NCBI GenBank assembly: GCA_938743325.2
Contig: OW568894.1
Coordinates: forward strand, 62,001 to 126,000
Source of the DNA: Pycnococcus provasolii
Lineage: Eukaryota > Chlorophyta > Pseudoscourfieldiophyceae > Pseudoscourfieldiales > Pycnococcaceae
DNA: 64,000 nucleotides
Direction of reading: 5' to 3'
The translations under genes and the position numbers were made by a program. Shown one piece after another: positions 35,816-45,438 of the stretch; positions within the stretch are counted from its first letter, which is position 1, and each line of letters starts with the position of its first letter. The notes beneath the pieces are model-generated. The model was given only the letters and a program-made list of their open reading frames with translations, was not told where the DNA came from and ran no database searches.

Positions 35816-36799
35816 ATGGCGTCACCGCTTCTCAGCCCCGAGGGCCTGCGCGGCGACGGCAGGCGGCCCATGGAGCTGCGACGCCTGCGCGTGTCGTTCG
35901 CCGCAAACGCGCCGCTCGAAGACACGCCTGCCGACGGCGCCTCTGGTGCTAGTGGCTTCGCCCTTTGCGACGGCCACGCCTCGTTCACGTCAGGACAAAC
36001 TACGTGCACTGCCCTCGTGCTTGGACCCAGAGAGGCGAGCAGATTCAGCGCCGCGCTCTCGGCGGAAGAAGTGGTGGCACAGGGCGATGTGTTCGGGGGT
36101 GGAGGAGCAGCAGCGGCGGCTGGAGGAGGCGTGCTGTTTGGTGGCGCGCGCGCGTACGGAACGATTGCGGCGAGCGTCACGCACGTGGGATTCGCACGCT
36201 CGAAGCGTCCTGCGTCAAATGCATCTAGCTTTGCCGGGGCAGGTCGACGTGCGGGCTTGTCCGCGTCAGCTTGGCGCAAAACGACTCTTGAGGAGGAACA
36301 CGCGGAGGTTCTGAGATCGACGCTCTCCGCGGTGGTAGACCTCAAGCTGTACGCCGAGAGCGAAATTGCCGTACACGTCGACGTCGTCAGCGGCGATGGA
36401 GGAGAGCTCGCAGCGAGCCTCAACGCAGCGTTCTTGGCGCTTTTGGACGCGGGCATCGCGGTGACCAACCCCATGGCGGCAGTCACGGTCGGTGTATTCC
36501 CGTCAGCGAGCAAGGAGACGCAACAACAGCAGAGTGACGGAAACAAATCCGGCAGCGAGCCGACCATAATGCTCGATCTCACGTCCATGGAATACGACAT
36601 GTGCTCTGGTGTGCGCGCAACCGTCGCATACTACGACCGTGGCGACGTTGCCGCGCTTGTACTAGACGGTGCGCCAACCGACCAGACGACGATTGACGGA
36701 CTCGTGAAGACATGTCAGAGTGCGTGCCGCGCGGTGAGTGAGACGATGCGCACAGCGAGCCTAAGCATGCTCAAGGAGCGCGCGATCGTGTTGTGCTGA
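35816..36799 (+). CDS. RRP41: Exosome complex RNase PH-type subunit RRP41
   Basis: Residues 1-25 'MASPLLSPEGLRGDGRRPME' match the RRP41/EXOSC4 start (SPEGLR-DGRR). The order continues with 'GHASFTSGQTTCTALVLGPRE', then 'LRSTLSAVVDLKLYAESEIAVHVDVVSGDGGELAASLNAAFLALLDAGI' and 'PTIMLDLTSMEYD', the RNase PH fold. It forms the six-subunit ring of the nuclear and cytoplasmic exosome in 3'-5' RNA decay. It carries two lineage-specific inserts: Gly/Ala-rich at about 90-115 and Ser/Gln-rich at about 230-250, making it about 327 aa against the usual 240-250. ATG 35816 follows a TTTTC leader. Convergent with the methyltransferase, 73 bp apart. Confidence 0.88.
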   Translation: MASPLLSPEGLRGDGRRPMELRRLRVSFAANAPLEDTPADGASGASGFALCDGHASFTSGQTTCTALVLGPREASRFSAALSAEEVVAQGDVFGGGGAAAAAGGGVLFGGARAYGTIAASVTHVGFARSKRPASNASSFAGAGRRAGLSASAWRKTTLEEEHAEVLRSTLSAVVDLKLYAESEIAVHVDVVSGDGGELAASLNAAFLALLDAGIAVTNPMAAVTVGVFPSASKETQQQQSDGNKSGSEPTIMLDLTSMEYDMCSGVRATVAYYDRGDVAALVLDGAPTDQTTIDGLVKTCQSACRAVSETMRTASLSMLKERAIVLC

Positions 36800-36822
36800 G
36801 AACATAAAATCGCTCACTCGTT

Positions 36823-36849
36823 TAGTAATGGAATGTACTTTACTTTGTG
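36823..36849. repeat. 27-bp element shared by two 3' regions, copy 1
   Basis: Identical to 39450-39476; runs TAGTAATGGAATGTAC then TTTACTTTGTG. Lies 24 bp after the RRP41 stop, in the 3' UTR; contains a TGTA motif. Confidence 0.85.
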
Positions 36850-36872
36850 TACACTATTGTGAACTGTGCTGG

Positions 36873-37772
36873 TCACTGCTTTACATCTGTATCTTTTAGA
36901 ACATTCTGAAACCACTCCTTGCTTGGCCACAGCATGGGCGTTGTAGCTTGGTATTGCGTGTACTCGTCGCCAAATTTCTCAACCAAAAATCTCTCCTCAA
37001 CAATCGCCTTCTTGTGCATGATGCCATACAACACAAGTGCCATCAGCGTACGAGCACCACTTCCCGTTTGAATTGCGACGCTAAATGCTAAGATGAGCAG
37101 GCCAGTGTACGTCGGGTGCCTCGTCGCTGCGAACATCCCGGTCGTCACGAGCTCGGCCGACTCGGTTGGCTTTGGGAAAGGTGAGAGTGCGTTTCCGAGC
37201 GACCCTAGTGACGTGACGCAGACGTAGATGCCTAAAATGACGCCCGCGAGTCCGAGAATGTGCGAGACAGATTCAAACTCCGAGTAAAAGGGTGGGAAGA
37301 CGACCAACACGGTCGCCACGGCTTGCAGTACGAACCACACTTCGCCCCGTTTTCCGAGCGAGGATGTGTCGAGTAGTTCTGAAGTGAGCGACACGAAACT
37401 TGAAGACTTTGACGAGGACGGTGACGCGGTTTCATCCTCCTCGGAGGGAGAAGCCGAGCACCTGAAAGGCGAACGACAACATTGACGCCGGTCCCGCAAG
37501 TTCCTAAGTACTAGCAGTCGTCTATAAGGCCTACTAAAACGACAAATGGGTATACCAAAAGAATCTGAGCACTGCTGACCCATATTATCAACTCTACTAC
37601 TACGAGTATTAGAGACCATTCTCCCACAAGCCAGAGGAGTGACACGTGCACTCCTCAGGTGAGCTGCTCTCCCAGAGAATGAACACGGCTTTAATGAAGG
37701 GAACATGAAGCTGGCAAGACGTGCACTGCTGGTGCTGCTGCTGACGGGAACCATCATGGGCATGGGAGCCAT
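36873..37772 (-). CDS. ICMT/PEMT-type membrane methyltransferase, probably plastid-targeted
   Basis: The C-terminal ~180 residues have membrane helices ('VWFVLQAVATVLVVFPPF', 'ILGLAGVILGIYVCVTSLGSLG') and the S-adenosylmethionine-binding region of the isoprenylcysteine carboxyl methyltransferase/phospholipid methyltransferase group ('ELVTTGMFAATRHPTYTGLLI', then 'VEERFLVEKFGDEYTQYQ'). The first ~110 residues are Ser/Arg/Ala-rich without acidic residues, like a plastid transit peptide. ATG 37772 ('MAPMPMMVP') gives 299 aa; the frame further upstream has no ATG. Related plant plastid proteins exist, but the substrate is not clear. Confidence 0.75.
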   Translation of the reverse strand: MAPMPMMVPVSSSTSSARLASFMFPSLKPCSFSGRAAHLRSARVTPLACGRMVSNTRSSRVDNMGQQCSDSFGIPICRFSRPYRRLLVLRNLRDRRQCCRSPFRCSASPSEEDETASPSSSKSSSFVSLTSELLDTSSLGKRGEVWFVLQAVATVLVVFPPFYSEFESVSHILGLAGVILGIYVCVTSLGSLGNALSPFPKPTESAELVTTGMFAATRHPTYTGLLILAFSVAIQTGSGARTLMALVLYGIMHKKAIVEERFLVEKFGDEYTQYQATTPMLWPSKEWFQNVLKDTDVKQ

Positions 37773-37991
37773 CGGGAATGGGAATGGGAATACCTTTAGT
37801 CGGAAAAAGAATGGCCGAAGAAGAAGAATAAGAAATAAGACCACCGAATTGAATTGAATTCGGGGTTAGAGGTTATTCGGGGTTACCTTTAGGGGTTAGG
37901 ATTCGGGGTTACTCTTAGGGCTGGCTGGCCGCCACATGCCGCGCCCTCCCTTATAGGTAGTTGTCACACGTGTACTCGCCGTGATCTCGTC

Positions 37992-39446
37992 ATGGCCTCC
38001 AAGTTGTCATCGAAGAAGAAGCGCAAGATTAGGGATACTTCCTCACCATGGGACCCTCCCTCCTCCTTCTTGGATGGCGACGGCGACGGCGACGGCGAGG
38101 AGGAGGCTAAGGGGGGTGGCGACTCCTCTGCCGCCGCCAATGTGGTTGTTCATAAGTCCGAGGAGTCGTCGGTTCCTTTCAAAGTCATGTCCTACTCCTC
38201 TCCTCCGTCTTGTATTATGTTTTATCGCGAGTGCATATCCCAACGCCAATGTGCAGTGATCAAAGCACACCCGTGGAATGACAAGAAATGGCTCGTCACA
38301 GCTCCTACAGCTCAGACCCCCTCGTCTTCTCCTCCTGGTTCTGGCTTCACCTTGAAATGGAACGACTCGTATCTCGCCTCCAAGGCTGGCGCGCAAATCG
38401 TTACGCCAATGGTCTACTCGCTCACAAATAAACAATACACGAGAGGAAAGTCTATGCCATTCAGGGAATTCATTCACAACTTGAACAATAATACTAGTGT
38501 TGATCAAAAGTCAGAGGAGGCGTACATGACGACGCAGCCTGCGGCGTTTGACTCGCAAGGTCGACTCACTGTCGCCAACGCACCCACGCCGCCGCTGCTT
38601 GACGACATGCCACTCAGACCTGAGATTATGGGAAAACTCACGCCCACGGCATACAACTTGTGGATGGGAAAGACGTCAGGAAAGTCGTCAGGTCTGCACC
38701 AAGACTGGCACGATAACCTATACGTGCTTCTACGAGGTACCAAGAAATTCAAACTCTGGCCAGCGTCTCTGACACAAACGCACATGAAGCCGAGAGGGAC
38801 CGTCGCAGAAGTGTTCGACAACGGAAGGGTGAGATATGAAGGAGCCGAGCGGTGTCGAGAGGATGGAGCCACGGCACGCGATGCAAGGAGAGTTGCAGAC
38901 GTTGAACTTGCGAAAGCGGAGCAGCAGCTTGATACCGCCGAGGCGAGTGGTGACAAAAAAAGGATACAATCTGCGCGCAAGGCGGTTGAGCAGGCTGAGG
39001 AGCGTCTCGATTCTGCGCTCGCGTTTGCGGTTGGCGGCTTCGCTAACATCGAAGAGGAAGACGAGGAGGAGGAAGATGGTGGTGACTCTGACGCCTTTGA
39101 CGACGACGACGACGACGACTTTGATGATGGCGGCGGTGATGATGATGAAGGTCAACAAGTCGATGGCGAAGAAAATCTGCCACATTTCAGCTCTGTTAGC
39201 TCCGATCAAGTCGTCGCTAACAGCACGGAGGTAGTTTTGCGCGCCGGGGAAATGCTGTATTTGCCTGCAGGGACGTGGCACGACGTGACTAGCTACCATG
39301 ATGGCGACAACGATGGTGGCGCACACTTGGCGCTGAATTTTTGGTACCACCCACCAAGCTCGAAGGGCAGCTTCGAGGCGCCGTATGAAGACGACCTGTG
39401 GGAGCGCGATTTTCAACTGTGGTGTGATGCGAATGGCCGGAGCTAA
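37992..39446 (+). CDS. JmjC/cupin-8 Fe(II)/2-oxoglutarate oxygenase (JMJD7-like) with acidic insert
   Basis: Metal-binding His236-x-Asp238 lies in 'SGLHQDWHDNLYVLLRGTKKFKLWPAS', and the third ligand His430 in 'LYLPAGTWHDVTSY', followed by 'LALNFWYHP'. This matches JMJD7/cupin-like protein hydroxylases. Between the two ligand strands an insert of about 130 residues (280-415) holds a coiled-coil segment ('VADVELAKAEQQLDTAEASG') and an Asp/Glu run. N-terminus 1-60 is basic then Asp/Gly-rich. 484 aa, versus ~310 in animal JMJD7. ATG 37992; divergent from the methyltransferase (219 bp). Substrate unknown; JMJD7 hydroxylates lysine in GTPases. Confidence 0.82.
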   Translation: MASKLSSKKKRKIRDTSSPWDPPSSFLDGDGDGDGEEEAKGGGDSSAAANVVVHKSEESSVPFKVMSYSSPPSCIMFYRECISQRQCAVIKAHPWNDKKWLVTAPTAQTPSSSPPGSGFTLKWNDSYLASKAGAQIVTPMVYSLTNKQYTRGKSMPFREFIHNLNNNTSVDQKSEEAYMTTQPAAFDSQGRLTVANAPTPPLLDDMPLRPEIMGKLTPTAYNLWMGKTSGKSSGLHQDWHDNLYVLLRGTKKFKLWPASLTQTHMKPRGTVAEVFDNGRVRYEGAERCREDGATARDARRVADVELAKAEQQLDTAEASGDKKRIQSARKAVEQAEERLDSALAFAVGGFANIEEEDEEEEDGGDSDAFDDDDDDDFDDGGGDDDEGQQVDGEENLPHFSSVSSDQVVANSTEVVLRAGEMLYLPAGTWHDVTSYHDGDNDGGAHLALNFWYHPPSSKGSFEAPYEDDLWERDFQLWCDANGRS

Positions 39447-39449
39447 AGA

Positions 39450-39476
39450 TAGTAATGGAATGTACTTTACTTTGTG
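39450..39476. repeat. 27-bp element shared by two 3' regions, copy 2
   Basis: Exact copy of 36823-36849, 4 bp after the JmjC stop codon. Confidence 0.85.
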
Positions 39477-39560
39477 CAACGGTCGTCCCTCACCACCCAA
39501 CTTTAGGACGCTTTTCGCTGGCGTCCGGCGTGAGAGCTCCACTCGCAGTACTTGCTGTCA

Positions 39561-40882
39561 TTATTGATTGATACTCACGATACCCGCGATGCGATTGAGG
39601 GACATGTCTTCGAGCTGGCAAGCGTCGAGCATCTGCTCGATCCTCAGCGCATTGATCCTACTTTCTGGCCCTGGCGTCGCGCTATCTTCGAGATTGAGAA
39701 TGCGCAAACCCATCTCAGCTCCGCTGAGCGCATCCTCGATATCCCTGATTGCCATCCTCTGCTCCATCACATGTCTGTTCAGTCGGGTATTTGCCGCGTT
39801 AAGGCGTTGTTCGCGCATGCTTATTCGCGTGGCGCTCTCCGATGGCGACTCATTATTCTCCTCGTGGCGCCGCATCGTCACGGTGTGGCCGCGCCTCGCG
39901 GATGCACCGGTTGTCTCAGATTCGGGGGATGTCACAGGTAGTTGCGGCGGCGGCGGTGGTGGAGGCAACATTTCGCGGCCGGTTGTCGGCGGCGGCGGCG
40001 GTGGCGGCGGCGGTGCCACAATATTCCGCAGCGCTGCCGCATGCTGTGACAGGAGATGCATGGTAACGTCAGCTCCGATCGTATCTTCGTCCGAAAGTCC
40101 TGACATTTCGTGCGACGGATCAGCGCCCACCATCTGTTCCGTTGCCTGCGTTTGATGAGAGAGTTCCGGCGACATGCCGTGCAGTTCTGCCGAAGTGCGC
40201 ATTCTTTGCCGCGGGGGGCCGAGAAGGCTGTCGTGCTCGACATCGTCGTGTGAAGCCTCCCGTCTTCGCGTCGGACTGATGGGAGATCTTGGCGTCAACG
40301 TCGGCAGCGACTGTGGAAACGTGGTATCATCTTCTTCCCGAGCAGCTGCCAAAGCGTCGTCACTGTACCAGTTGCTGACTGCTGCGTGAACCGTGTGTCT
40401 TCCGCCGTTCGCAAACAGGTCGTCGTTGTCGACGTCGACGTCGTCAGTGACGTTGTTGTGTAGGTTCTCCTCCAACCTGGCAAGCTGTTGTCTGAGCTGT
40501 TCCGGGTGAATTCCTCCTGGCTGTGCCGCGGCCGCGAGGACGGGTTGAGCGTGTGCGTCGTCGCCGTTGTTATCTTCAAGAATGGTCGCAGCGGACCGAG
40601 TTGCGTCATCAGCCGCCTGTGCATTCAGCGACCCTCGCCTTGACGATGGGTGCCGCGGCGACCGGATTGTCGGCGAGGAGGTGGCCGATGTTTGTCCAGT
40701 CGGCGAGGAGGTGGCCGATGTTTGTCCAGAGTTGTCATGGCCTTGCTTGACTTCGCTCGCGCCGCCAGCACCATCACCCGCAAAGTTTCGCGGATCGTTT
40801 CTTTTTTTGTTTCGTCTTGCCGTCGCCTCCGCCAACGTCGGAACAGGACCTTGCACTTGAACTTGTTGTTGTCCAGCTGACG

Positions 40883-40917
<35 letters not shown>

Positions 40918-40997
40918 ACAAGATGGCTCGGCCTCTCCTCAGGCTCCTCCTCCTCCTCCCCAGCCCCAGGAGAGTTCTCACGTTTCACCGCCATCAT
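39561..40997 (-). CDS. Proline-rich protein of unknown function
   Basis: About 478 residues from ATG 40997 ('MMAVKREN'); an ATG at 41093 would add a hydrophobic-looking N-terminus. Composition is biased: poly-Ala/Thr/Gln at the N-terminus, an exact tandem pair of 'SGQTSATSSPT' units (DNA 40675-40735), poly-Pro runs (about 350-380) and a C-terminal helical part (about 405-475, 'SMREQRLNAANTRLNRHVMEQRM' and 'DIEDALSGAEMGLRIL'). The long unbroken frame and the structured C-terminus favour a real gene. No domain recognised. Confidence 0.6.
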
Positions 40998-41105
40998 ACA
41001 CGACAACGCCGGCAACAAGGACGACGACAACAACGGCAACACCAGATACGCCGAGGGAGGAGAGGAGGAGAGGGGGATACCCGTTCGTTGCATAGGTACA
41101 GTATT

Positions 41106-41227
41106 ACAGAAATCACCCAAGTGGGTAAGTCCCCCGAATTCTGCGAAAAATTCAGGGCAGAATTCAGGGAGAATTGAAGAGCAGAATTGAAGAATTCGGG
41201 GGACTTACCCACTTGGGTGATTTCTGT
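41106..41227. repeat. Perfect 37-bp inverted repeat (hairpin)
   Basis: 41106-41142 is the exact reverse complement of 41191-41227, with a 48-bp loop rich in GAATT motifs. It is directly followed by a second inverted pair. Confidence 0.9.
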
Positions 41228-41498
41228 ATTGCAAACTTCAACCGACCATGTCCTGGGGAAGGTTTTTCTCCAAAATTCTCCCCAAGATCTCTCAAATAGC
41301 GAAAAATTCTCTCCGAATTCCCCTCCAATTTCTTCCTGAAAACTGACATGCAGGCCTGCCGCGTTCCAAACAGTCCCCCTGAATTCTCCCCGAAAACTCT
41401 CACTTTCAGAAAAATTCTCTCTGATTCGTGACAGAAGTCTCCCCGAAAAGGTTTCCCGAAAAACTTTCCCCGGACATGGTCGGTTGAAGTTTGCAATA
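41228..41498. repeat. Imperfect inverted repeat, ~38-bp arms
   Basis: 41228-41265 pairs with about 41461-41498 (core 'CTTCAACCGACCATGTCC'), the arms about 195 bp apart. The interior has several GAAAAATTCTCTC-like repeats. Together with the neighbouring hairpin this looks like a small fold-back or nested MITE. Confidence 0.8.
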
Positions 41499-42753
41499 AT
41501 ACTGTGGGAGAAACCAAAAAACAAAAATTAGGCCTATGTACTTATGTAAGGTTAGGTTAGGGTAGTAGGTAAGGTTAGGAAAGGGGCTCAATCAGGTGGT
41601 CTGCTCTGCTTACCTTTCCAGTAAACTTTACATGGGGTTTCGAAAACGCATTATTAAGGTAGCACGGAGGGAGGGATCTCAATGGACTCCCTGATGAGAT
41701 TACACTTAGTCTATCATCCCAATAAGATCGCTACCCTAGTGTTTGGGTTAGGACTGGTGAGACTGTTAGGTACACTGGTTTTACCTCGAGTGAGGAGTGT
41801 GCGTCCGTCTGGTTCACCTCTGGTGTGGATCCCCTGGCTGGGAGTCAGCCCGGGGCGAGGGCGGAGACGCGTGCTGCGCGTGCTTCCGCCAGGCCTCACG
41901 AAGTACAATACTGTACAGTACCTCGGTAGAGAGAGGTGGTAATAAAATTACATGCTCCACAGCATTATTAACTACGTCCACCGCCTCCAGGCGAAGACCC
42001 TCGGAGTCCACGGAGGACGAGGAGACGACGAGCATACGCACGATTACGTGACATGTGATTATTGTGGTGCAAACCCCTAACTGGCCCTGGTGGACAATGG
42101 AGTTTCATAACCTTACATTGTCCGTCCACTACCGACCCGCGCAGGTGCACTCCACGCGGTCACCCACGCGGAACATGAGGCGACCATTGCGTTGCTTTGT
42201 GCGTCGTTGCGTTCGCGCTGGGCCCATGAGGTCGATGCTGCAGGTGGACGCGGTGTAATGAGGCGGCGAACTTTGACAATCCGCCAGAACGACCAAAAAC
42301 GGTCCTCTCCAGGCTGCCAGGGGCGAAAAATTCCTTATCCCATACACCAGCGATTTTTGACAGCTCCCCGACCAATTACTCCAGACCGAATATTCCAACA
42401 AGCAGCCAGCCACACGCAGAACGATGCGCCCATGAATGCGTAGTTGTTGTCGGTCAAGGAGTGGTTGTCTATTGTCAGTCGGCTAGGTCACCACGAACAT
42501 GTAGGCACCGTCATAGCATGTGTATTGAGTCAACCAGGTCACGCGCTGGCCAGCAGGTAGATTATGATGTTGAGGGTCACAATGGTCGGGCAGAATGGTC
42601 GGCAGATGATGGCGATGATGGCATGAGCACCACGCACGCAAGAGCGCGAGTGAGCGTTGTCGTTGTCAGCAAGGATGCTAAAGGTTGCTATCGTCGCAAC
42701 TCGTCTACCAAGACATGAGAAGTAGGTTCAGTAAAGTACATACATGGATTCCA
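41499..42753. other. Intergenic, no supportable gene
   Basis: Contains TTAGG-type motifs (about 41547-41580) and several short frames on both strands. A minus-strand frame at 42160-42200 holds 'FRVGDRVEC', which may be a decayed coding fragment. Nothing is complete. Confidence 0.45.
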
Positions 42754-44034
42754 TTACTCGCGGTTCGGCGCAGAGTCGTCTTCGCGCGCGCTCGCGTCGC
42801 ATGTCTGTCGACAACATATCAGAGCACTCTTCCAAGCAATGCGCCACGACAACGCAAGGTGAAAACGCAAATCATCACTGCACGTCTTCCGTTGCAGTGC
42901 CTTGTCCTCCTCCAACGATGTTGGTGCCCCGTTGAGGTCTGCATGCACGCAACGTGCAATCGCGCGCAGCGCCGTGCACTCCAACGACGTCTCCTTCAGC
43001 GGCTCACCGACACGCACCTTGTCAGCCGCCACGCGGTCGTCCGTGCCAGCAGCGTGAAGAGCGCCAGCACGAGCACGCACAAGCAAGGCGTAGCTTGGCG
43101 TCCCCTGCGTGTCGACAGATAGCACGCCCGCAGCACCCACCGCACGGTTCAGCGCACTGTCACCACATGGAAGCGGCAGGGCGTTGTCGAGGTGCTCCAT
43201 CGCGGCGTCGCACAGCTCGAACGTTTCGTGGTCGTCATTCGCGCGCGGGGGCAGGAGAAAACCGTAGTACTCGAGCAAATCCAACGACGTGTAGGTGCCG
43301 TATGTCATGAACACCTCACTTCCTCGCGTGTACGCCTTTTTGGTTGTCCAGTTGAGCGTCTCCGTTTGCGCGTCGTACGCGGCGTCGCCAACGTTCGTGC
43401 CGCACGCCTTTTGCGGAGGTTGGTAGTTGTGCATGTCGCCGAACGGGCAGAGAACGCCACCCGGCTCGTCCGCGGTCGCGTACACGGCACGTGTTGAGAC
43501 GGTCGCCACGGCCCACTCGCACATCGCCGTTGTCGCGGCGGAACCAATTTTATTTTGGCTGGTTGTCACCGACTCGCTGAGTTGCTGCTGAAGTCGTTTC
43601 CATCGAGCAAGTGCGTACGACGCTTGTAAGTGCCGTGCCTGCTCGTTTGTCCAGAGGGATAGGATGTGGTATTCCGCGCGTTGCGGAAGCGTCGCCAAAT
43701 AGACACTGTAGAACGACGAGCCTGCCTTATTTGTTTCCTTGATCATTTCGCGCACCAAAGCAGTTGGTAGATTGTCGGAGGAGACGCCTCCGCTAGTTAA
43801 CAGCAGACGCCTAGGTACGCTCACTAACAGAGTGGAGGGCGCGAGGGCAGAGGACGTGCGCAAACCTCGATAGGAGGTGGAGGGACGAGCAGAGTTATCG
43901 CCACCGTCACCGTCGTCACGGAATATATCAACAGAAGGGTGTATGACTGCGCCGTGCCTTAAGAGCCACAGCTTAAGTGACGCGTAAGACTCGCTGCATT
44001 CTTCGGAGGCGGAGGCGGAGGCGCAGGCGGGCAT
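42754..44034 (-). CDS. SET-domain protein of the SETD3/SETD4/Rubisco-LSMT group
   Basis: Divided SET domain: the N-terminal part has 'RGLRTSSALAPSTLLVSVPRRLLLTS' (about 57-82, like the RGL-AxxxI-xGxxLLxVP start), then a long helical iSET insert (about 95-195). The post-insert core has 'CPFGDMHNY' in place of the usual PxxDMxNH (His to Tyr) and 'GSEVFMTYGTYTSLDLLEYYGF' carrying the YG-N/S-LL-YGF motif. Members methylate Lys or His in Rubisco, aldolase, actin or histones. The C-terminal Rubis-subs-bind domain is shortened and less clear (about 300-400). 426 aa, ATG 44034. Substrate cannot be inferred; the altered NH motif makes activity uncertain. Confidence 0.8.
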   Translation of the reverse strand: MPACASASASEECSESYASLKLWLLRHGAVIHPSVDIFRDDGDGGDNSARPSTSYRGLRTSSALAPSTLLVSVPRRLLLTSGGVSSDNLPTALVREMIKETNKAGSSFYSVYLATLPQRAEYHILSLWTNEQARHLQASYALARWKRLQQQLSESVTTSQNKIGSAATTAMCEWAVATVSTRAVYATADEPGGVLCPFGDMHNYQPPQKACGTNVGDAAYDAQTETLNWTTKKAYTRGSEVFMTYGTYTSLDLLEYYGFLLPPRANDDHETFELCDAAMEHLDNALPLPCGDSALNRAVGAAGVLSVDTQGTPSYALLVRARAGALHAAGTDDRVAADKVRVGEPLKETSLECTALRAIARCVHADLNGAPTSLEEDKALQRKTCSDDLRFHLALSWRIAWKSALICCRQTCDASAREDDSAPNRE

Positions 44035-44409
44035 GGAGGACGGGCATGAGGGGGGTGGGACCCGTGTGCGCGGAGGTGGATGGGGTTAGGGTTAGGCTTC
44101 TGAGTTCTTTGGCGTGCTTTGGCGTGCTTTGGTTTGCTCTGGTCACACGTGTGCCTTGGTACTTACAGGGTATGTATGTGCTTTGGTTTGTCTTATCTCT
44201 ATCTCTGTTTAGGTGAAAACAACGAAAGTCTGGAATGAATCAATGAATGTTTGTTTGATTTACCCTTGTACCTTGTATTATGTTTGCTGAAAGAATGAAA
44301 AAAAAAAGAACCAATCTGTGTTTCTTGCGATGTTATGACGCACAACTTCTGTTTGCTCCGGAAACCATATCCAGAGTTTTGAACCCAAACCTCAAAGCGA
44401 GCCCAACAC

Positions 44410-45438
44410 TTACTTGCCGAATTGAAGATCGGGTGTCGACGACGACGACGACGACGTTGTCGTCGTCGGCACGATCGGATCATCAATCGGATCATCAACA
44501 GGATCATCAGGAAAAGACGGATCCTCAACAGGATCCTGTTGCTCATCAATATCCTCATCCTCAGCAACAGGAGGAAGTGGAATAGGATTTGTAGTACCCA
44601 CATTATCGTACTTGCCAGCAAGCGCCCTCGCCTTACAGGGCTCGTAGTAAGACGTTCGGTGGGCACCCAAGTCACCACTCTGCACAAGTTGAAGGCTCAA
44701 CTGCTGCGCTACGCATGAACCACTCTGCCTTGTGTCGAGTTTCCCAAACGTCACCTTCGCAAGAAGTTCGCAGCCCGAAGGGGTGGCTCCCGTGCACTTC
44801 GCCGCGCGGAATAACCCGTCTTCCCAAGCACAATTCAGAATTCCAAACTCAATTCCAAATGACGCACCAGTCAGAAGGAACGTGTCACGCTTAGTAGTGT
44901 TAGAACCAAATGGTCCCACCGTTACCTGTGAGATTGTGGACGCGTCTTTTGGAACATCCGTGGTAAACGCCATGTTAGACGCAAACCTGTAAGGCAAGTC
45001 TCCGACGCCTGGAAGCTCGGTCGCGCACTCTATCGGCTCCTCATGGGTCTCTTCAACGTGCTCTGCTGGTTTGTGATGACAGTCAACGTAGTAGCCAGTC
45101 TTCGAGTACTTGCTGAACTTCCACGTAAACGGCTTGTACCACTTGTACTGCGGATAATTCGACCCGCACTCGTATCCATAGTCACCGTAGTACTTGCCTC
45201 CGTAGAACTTGTTGGCGTACTCGGGATACGGCTTGAGCAGTTTGTAGTCGTACTTGCCACCGTACTTGCTGTATCCTCCTTTGTAGTCACCACCGTACTT
45301 GCTGTATCCTCCTCCTTGGTATCCTCCGTATTCAGCCGCCTGCACACCTGTGATCCCGTGAGCGTTATTCGTCGCTGCGAGCGCGCCACCAAAGACGGCG
45401 AGCGTGGTGGTGGTGAGCACGACCGTCGACGCCATCAT
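44410..45438 (-). CDS. Secreted Tyr/Gly-rich repeat protein
   Basis: An N-terminal signal peptide is likely (residues 2-34, 'TVVLTTTTLAVFGGALA'). Residues about 36-105 are Tyr/Gly/Lys-rich with 'GGYSKYGGDYKGGYSKYGGK' repeats, typical of structural cell-wall or extracellular matrix proteins. A folded Cys-containing middle (about 130-270, six Cys: 'DCHH', 'ECAT', 'LNCAWEDG', 'AKCTG', 'GCEL', 'SCVAQQ') and an Asp/Pro-rich then Thr/Ser tail (about 290-342) follow. No enzyme motif. ATG 45438 or 45435. Function unknown beyond likely extracellular location. Confidence 0.72.
   Translation of the reverse strand: MMASTVVLTTTTLAVFGGALAATNNAHGITGVQAAEYGGYQGGGYSKYGGDYKGGYSKYGGKYDYKLLKPYPEYANKFYGGKYYGDYGYECGSNYPQYKWYKPFTWKFSKYSKTGYYVDCHHKPAEHVEETHEEPIECATELPGVGDLPYRFASNMAFTTDVPKDASTISQVTVGPFGSNTTKRDTFLLTGASFGIEFGILNCAWEDGLFRAAKCTGATPSGCELLAKVTFGKLDTRQSGSCVAQQLSLQLVQSGDLGAHRTSYYEPCKARALAGKYDNVGTTNPIPLPPVAEDEDIDEQQDPVEDPSFPDDPVDDPIDDPIVPTTTTSSSSSSTPDLQFGK

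Noticed and set aside
42129-42413. Minus-strand frame with 'FRVGDRVECTCAGR', like an SH3-type repeat of some protist proteins
   Set aside because: Motif is short, downstream sequence does not continue in frame, and no start or exon structure can be supported.
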